From contig NZ_JAGXJW010000039.1 of the NCBI RefSeq assembly GCF_019091135.1, positions 1-37,255 on the forward strand: a stretch of DNA of 37,255 nucleotides, written 5' to 3'. The DNA comes from Cohnella sp. GbtcB17. GTDB taxonomy: Bacteria > Bacillota > Bacilli > Paenibacillales > Paenibacillaceae. A program made the translations under genes and the position numbers. Shown here in pieces: positions 35,880 to 37,255 of the stretch; the first letter of the stretch is position 1, and each line of letters opens with the position of its first letter. Under the pieces are notes generated by a model. That model was not told the origin of the DNA and searched no databases. It saw only the letters and a program-made list of their open reading frames with translations.

Positions 35880-36686
35880 ATGCGGCACGAAAAGGCGTGG
35901 TCCATCGTTTGTCGGGGAGCGGTCAAAACGTTCGCGGCGGGCTTGTTGTTCGCGGCGCCGGTCATGCTCGCAGCCGATCGCGGCGGCACGGCGGACGCGG
36001 CGGGAGGCGCGCCGGCTTTTAAGGGACGGGCCTATTACGAATCCAGAGGCGAGGCGATCTGGGAGGTGCCGCTGGACGGCAAGTTCATCGCGCTGACGTT
36101 CGACGACGGACCCGACCCGGCGGATACGCCGGCGATCCTGGATCTGCTGGCGATGTACGGGGCGCACGCGACGTTTTTTATCACGGGCAAAAAAGCCGAG
36201 CAGTACCCTGGTATCGTAAGGCGCGAGGCGATGGAAGGCCATGAGGTCGCGAACCATACATACACGCACCGAATGCTGCTGCATTGCACGGAAGCGCAGA
36301 TTCGCGGGGAGATCGCGATGGCCCAGAAGAGCATCGGCATGGCCGCCGGCGCGGAGCCGATGCTTTTTAGACCTCCCGAGGGCTTCTTTAACGCACGGGT
36401 GCTGACGGTCGGACGCGAAGAAGGGCTCAAGACCGTGCTCTGGTCGTGGCACCATCCGACGGACGACTGGGCGCGCCCAGGCGTGAACCATATCGTCAAA
36501 GGGATTCTGGGAGACGTACGCAGCGGCGACATCGTCCTGCTGCACGACTATGTGAGCGGAAAGACGCAGACGATCGACGCGCTCCGCATCATTTTGCCCA
36601 AGCTGACGGAGGAGGGATACCGGTTCGTGACGGTATCGGAGATGCTGCATTTAAAAAATTCGAAAACAAATTTGGTAAATCGTTGA
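35880..36686 (+). CDS. Polysaccharide deacetylase (NodB domain), secreted
   Basis: 268 residues. Signal-peptide-like N-terminus (KTFAAGLLFAAPVMLAA), then a NodB-type CE4 domain: TFDDGPD with Asp75 and Asp76 (70-79), metal ligands His126 and His130 in HTYTH, RPPEG (164-168), and DIVLLHD with His222. These enzymes remove acetyl groups from peptidoglycan or chitin-like polymers outside the membrane. The third motif has Glu where RPPYG or RPPGG is usual. AAGGAGG precedes the ATG. Position beside a spoVA cluster suggests, but does not show, a role in spore cortex or germ-cell wall (as PdaA). Its stop overlaps the -35 of the next promoter. Confidence 0.92.
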   Translation: MRHEKAWSIVCRGAVKTFAAGLLFAAPVMLAADRGGTADAAGGAPAFKGRAYYESRGEAIWEVPLDGKFIALTFDDGPDPADTPAILDLLAMYGAHATFFITGKKAEQYPGIVRREAMEGHEVANHTYTHRMLLHCTEAQIRGEIAMAQKSIGMAAGAEPMLFRPPEGFFNARVLTVGREEGLKTVLWSWHHPTDDWARPGVNHIVKGILGDVRSGDIVLLHDYVSGKTQTIDALRIILPKLTEEGYRFVTVSEMLHLKNSKTNLVNR

Positions 36687-36711
36687 CTTCAGAGGTGAGA
36701 ACCATTATCAT
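36683..36711 (+). promoter_or_regulatory. Promoter of the iron-type ABC transporter operon
   Basis: TTGACT (36683-36688), 17 bp, TATCAT (36706-36711). The -35 overlaps the stop codon of the deacetylase. The -10 lies within a Fur-type hexamer block. Confidence 0.65.
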
Positions 36712-36723
36712 TCTTATTGTCGA
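36699..36723. promoter_or_regulatory. Fur-box block 1
   Basis: On the minus strand, three adjacent hexamers GACAAT, AAGAAT, GATAAT followed by G and GTTCTC: a degenerate array of the GATAAT repeats bound by Fur. It covers the -10 element. Confidence 0.5.
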
Positions 36724-36725
36724 TT

Positions 36726-36744
36726 GAAAATGATAACGATTATC
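36726..36744. promoter_or_regulatory. Fur-box block 2
   Basis: GAAAATGATAACGATTATC matches the classic 19-bp Fur box (GATAATGATAATCATTATC) at 16 of 19 positions. It lies just downstream of the expected start point, a good position for iron-dependent repression. Confidence 0.8.
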
Positions 36745-36790
36745 ACAGACTTAACATAAAGGCGAACCCGTTCGCCGGAGGAGTGAAGAT

Positions 36791-37255
36791 ATGTCGCGGT
36801 TAAGCACGAATCAGCTGACTCTCGCCTATGGCAGCCGGCGTATTGTGGAGAATCTGAATTTGTCCGTACCCGACGGCAAGATCACTTCTCTGGTAGGCGC
36901 GAACGGATCGGGCAAGTCCACGATCCTGAAGTCGCTCGCGCGCATTCTGAGTCCGCAGAGCGGCGGCGTCTATCTGGACGGCAAGCAGATCCACCGCCAG
37001 CCGACCAAGGAAGTGGCGAAGCAGCTCGCCATCCTGCCTCAGAATCCGACGTCTCCCGAAGGACTGACGGTTCGGGAGCTGATCTCGTTCGGACGCTACC
37101 CGCATCAGCGCGGCTTCGGCACCTTGTCTGCCGAGGACAACCGGATGATCGACTGGGCACTGCAGGCGACCGGCATGGGCGAATTCCACGACCGCGCCGT
37201 CGACCAGCTCTCCGGCGGCCAGCGTCAGCGCGCCTGGATCGCGATGGCGCACGCA
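36791..37255 (+). CDS. Iron-siderophore-type ABC importer ATP-binding protein (3' end beyond window)
   Basis: 155 codons visible. FecE/FhuC-like ATPase: LTLAYGSRRIVENLNLSVPD, Walker A GANGSGKST (about 38-46), Q-loop LPQNPTSPEGLTVRELISFGRYPHQ, and signature LSGGQRQRAWIAMA at the end. The GRYPHQ sequence after the Q-loop is typical of ferric siderophore, heme and B12 importers. GGAGGAGTG precedes the ATG. Two Fur-type blocks in front point to iron-repressed expression. Binding protein and permease genes would be expected to follow outside the window. Confidence 0.92.
   Translation, partial: MSRLSTNQLTLAYGSRRIVENLNLSVPDGKITSLVGANGSGKSTILKSLARILSPQSGGVYLDGKQIHRQPTKEVAKQLAILPQNPTSPEGLTVRELISFGRYPHQRGFGTLSAEDNRMIDWALQATGMGEFHDRAVDQLSGGQRQRAWIAMAHA

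Overview
The window reads as chromosomal DNA of a high-GC, endospore-forming Firmicute, most like the Paenibacillaceae (Paenibacillus or Cohnella type). Reasons: forespore genes spoVAC and spoVAD, DUF1657 and DUF4183 proteins, a Gly-X-Y collagen-like protein, an HPr with both His15 and Ser46, strong AGGAGG-type ribosome binding sites, and intrinsic terminators. I see no rRNA, tRNA, CRISPR array, phage gene or insertion sequence. The assignment is inferred from gene content, not from a marker gene.

Layout. 1-7064: a partial FMN reductase, a DUF6492 glycosyltransferase-like protein, a type B carboxylesterase, an aldo/keto reductase, and an AraC-type regulator divergent from a two-gene sugar-type oxidoreductase operon (Gfo/Idh/MocA plus a second aldo/keto reductase). 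7031-7774: a long coding-like frame with no usable start codon, probably a decayed gene. 7861-9788: hflK-hflC. 9855-12433: a stalk-domain/CAP secreted protein, then two divergent DUF4183 genes, one carrying a collagen stalk and a sigma-K-like promoter. 12445-15840: exoA, then a STAS plus PAS-PAS-GGDEF-EAL operon behind a perfect FNR/CRP-type palindrome placed where an activator would sit. 15959-16223: a 51-bp tandem repeat array. 16328-20011: a DUF6157 gene, a DEDDh exonuclease, and a TetR/MFS efflux pair with matching operators.

20348-27847: a complete mannitol phosphotransferase operon, mtlA-mtlR-mtlF-mtlD-ptsI-ptsH. It encodes every step from PEP to fructose-6-phosphate: EI and HPr (ptsI, ptsH) phosphorylate EIIA (mtlF) and EIICB (mtlA), mtlD oxidises mannitol-1-phosphate, and mtlR is the PTS-controlled activator. 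Its apparent 3' untranslated region holds an array of nine stem-loop repeats that alternate 40 and 51 bp and end at a 22-bp perfect terminator hairpin.

28354-33000: a DUF4190 and DUF975 membrane protein operon, and a three-gene ABC-2 exporter whose ATPase has a changed Walker B. 33021-35804: spoVAC-spoVAD-DUF421, with a divergent DUF1657 gene; the DUF421 protein ends in what looks like a fused DUF1657 domain. 35880-37255: a polysaccharide deacetylase and, behind a Fur-box promoter, the first gene of an iron-type ABC importer cut by the window edge.

The least explained elements are three intergenic repeat loci that share a 51-bp period (15959, 20099, 27888), the startless frame at 7031, the DUF421-DUF1657 fusion, and the FNR-type control of a c-di-GMP operon.
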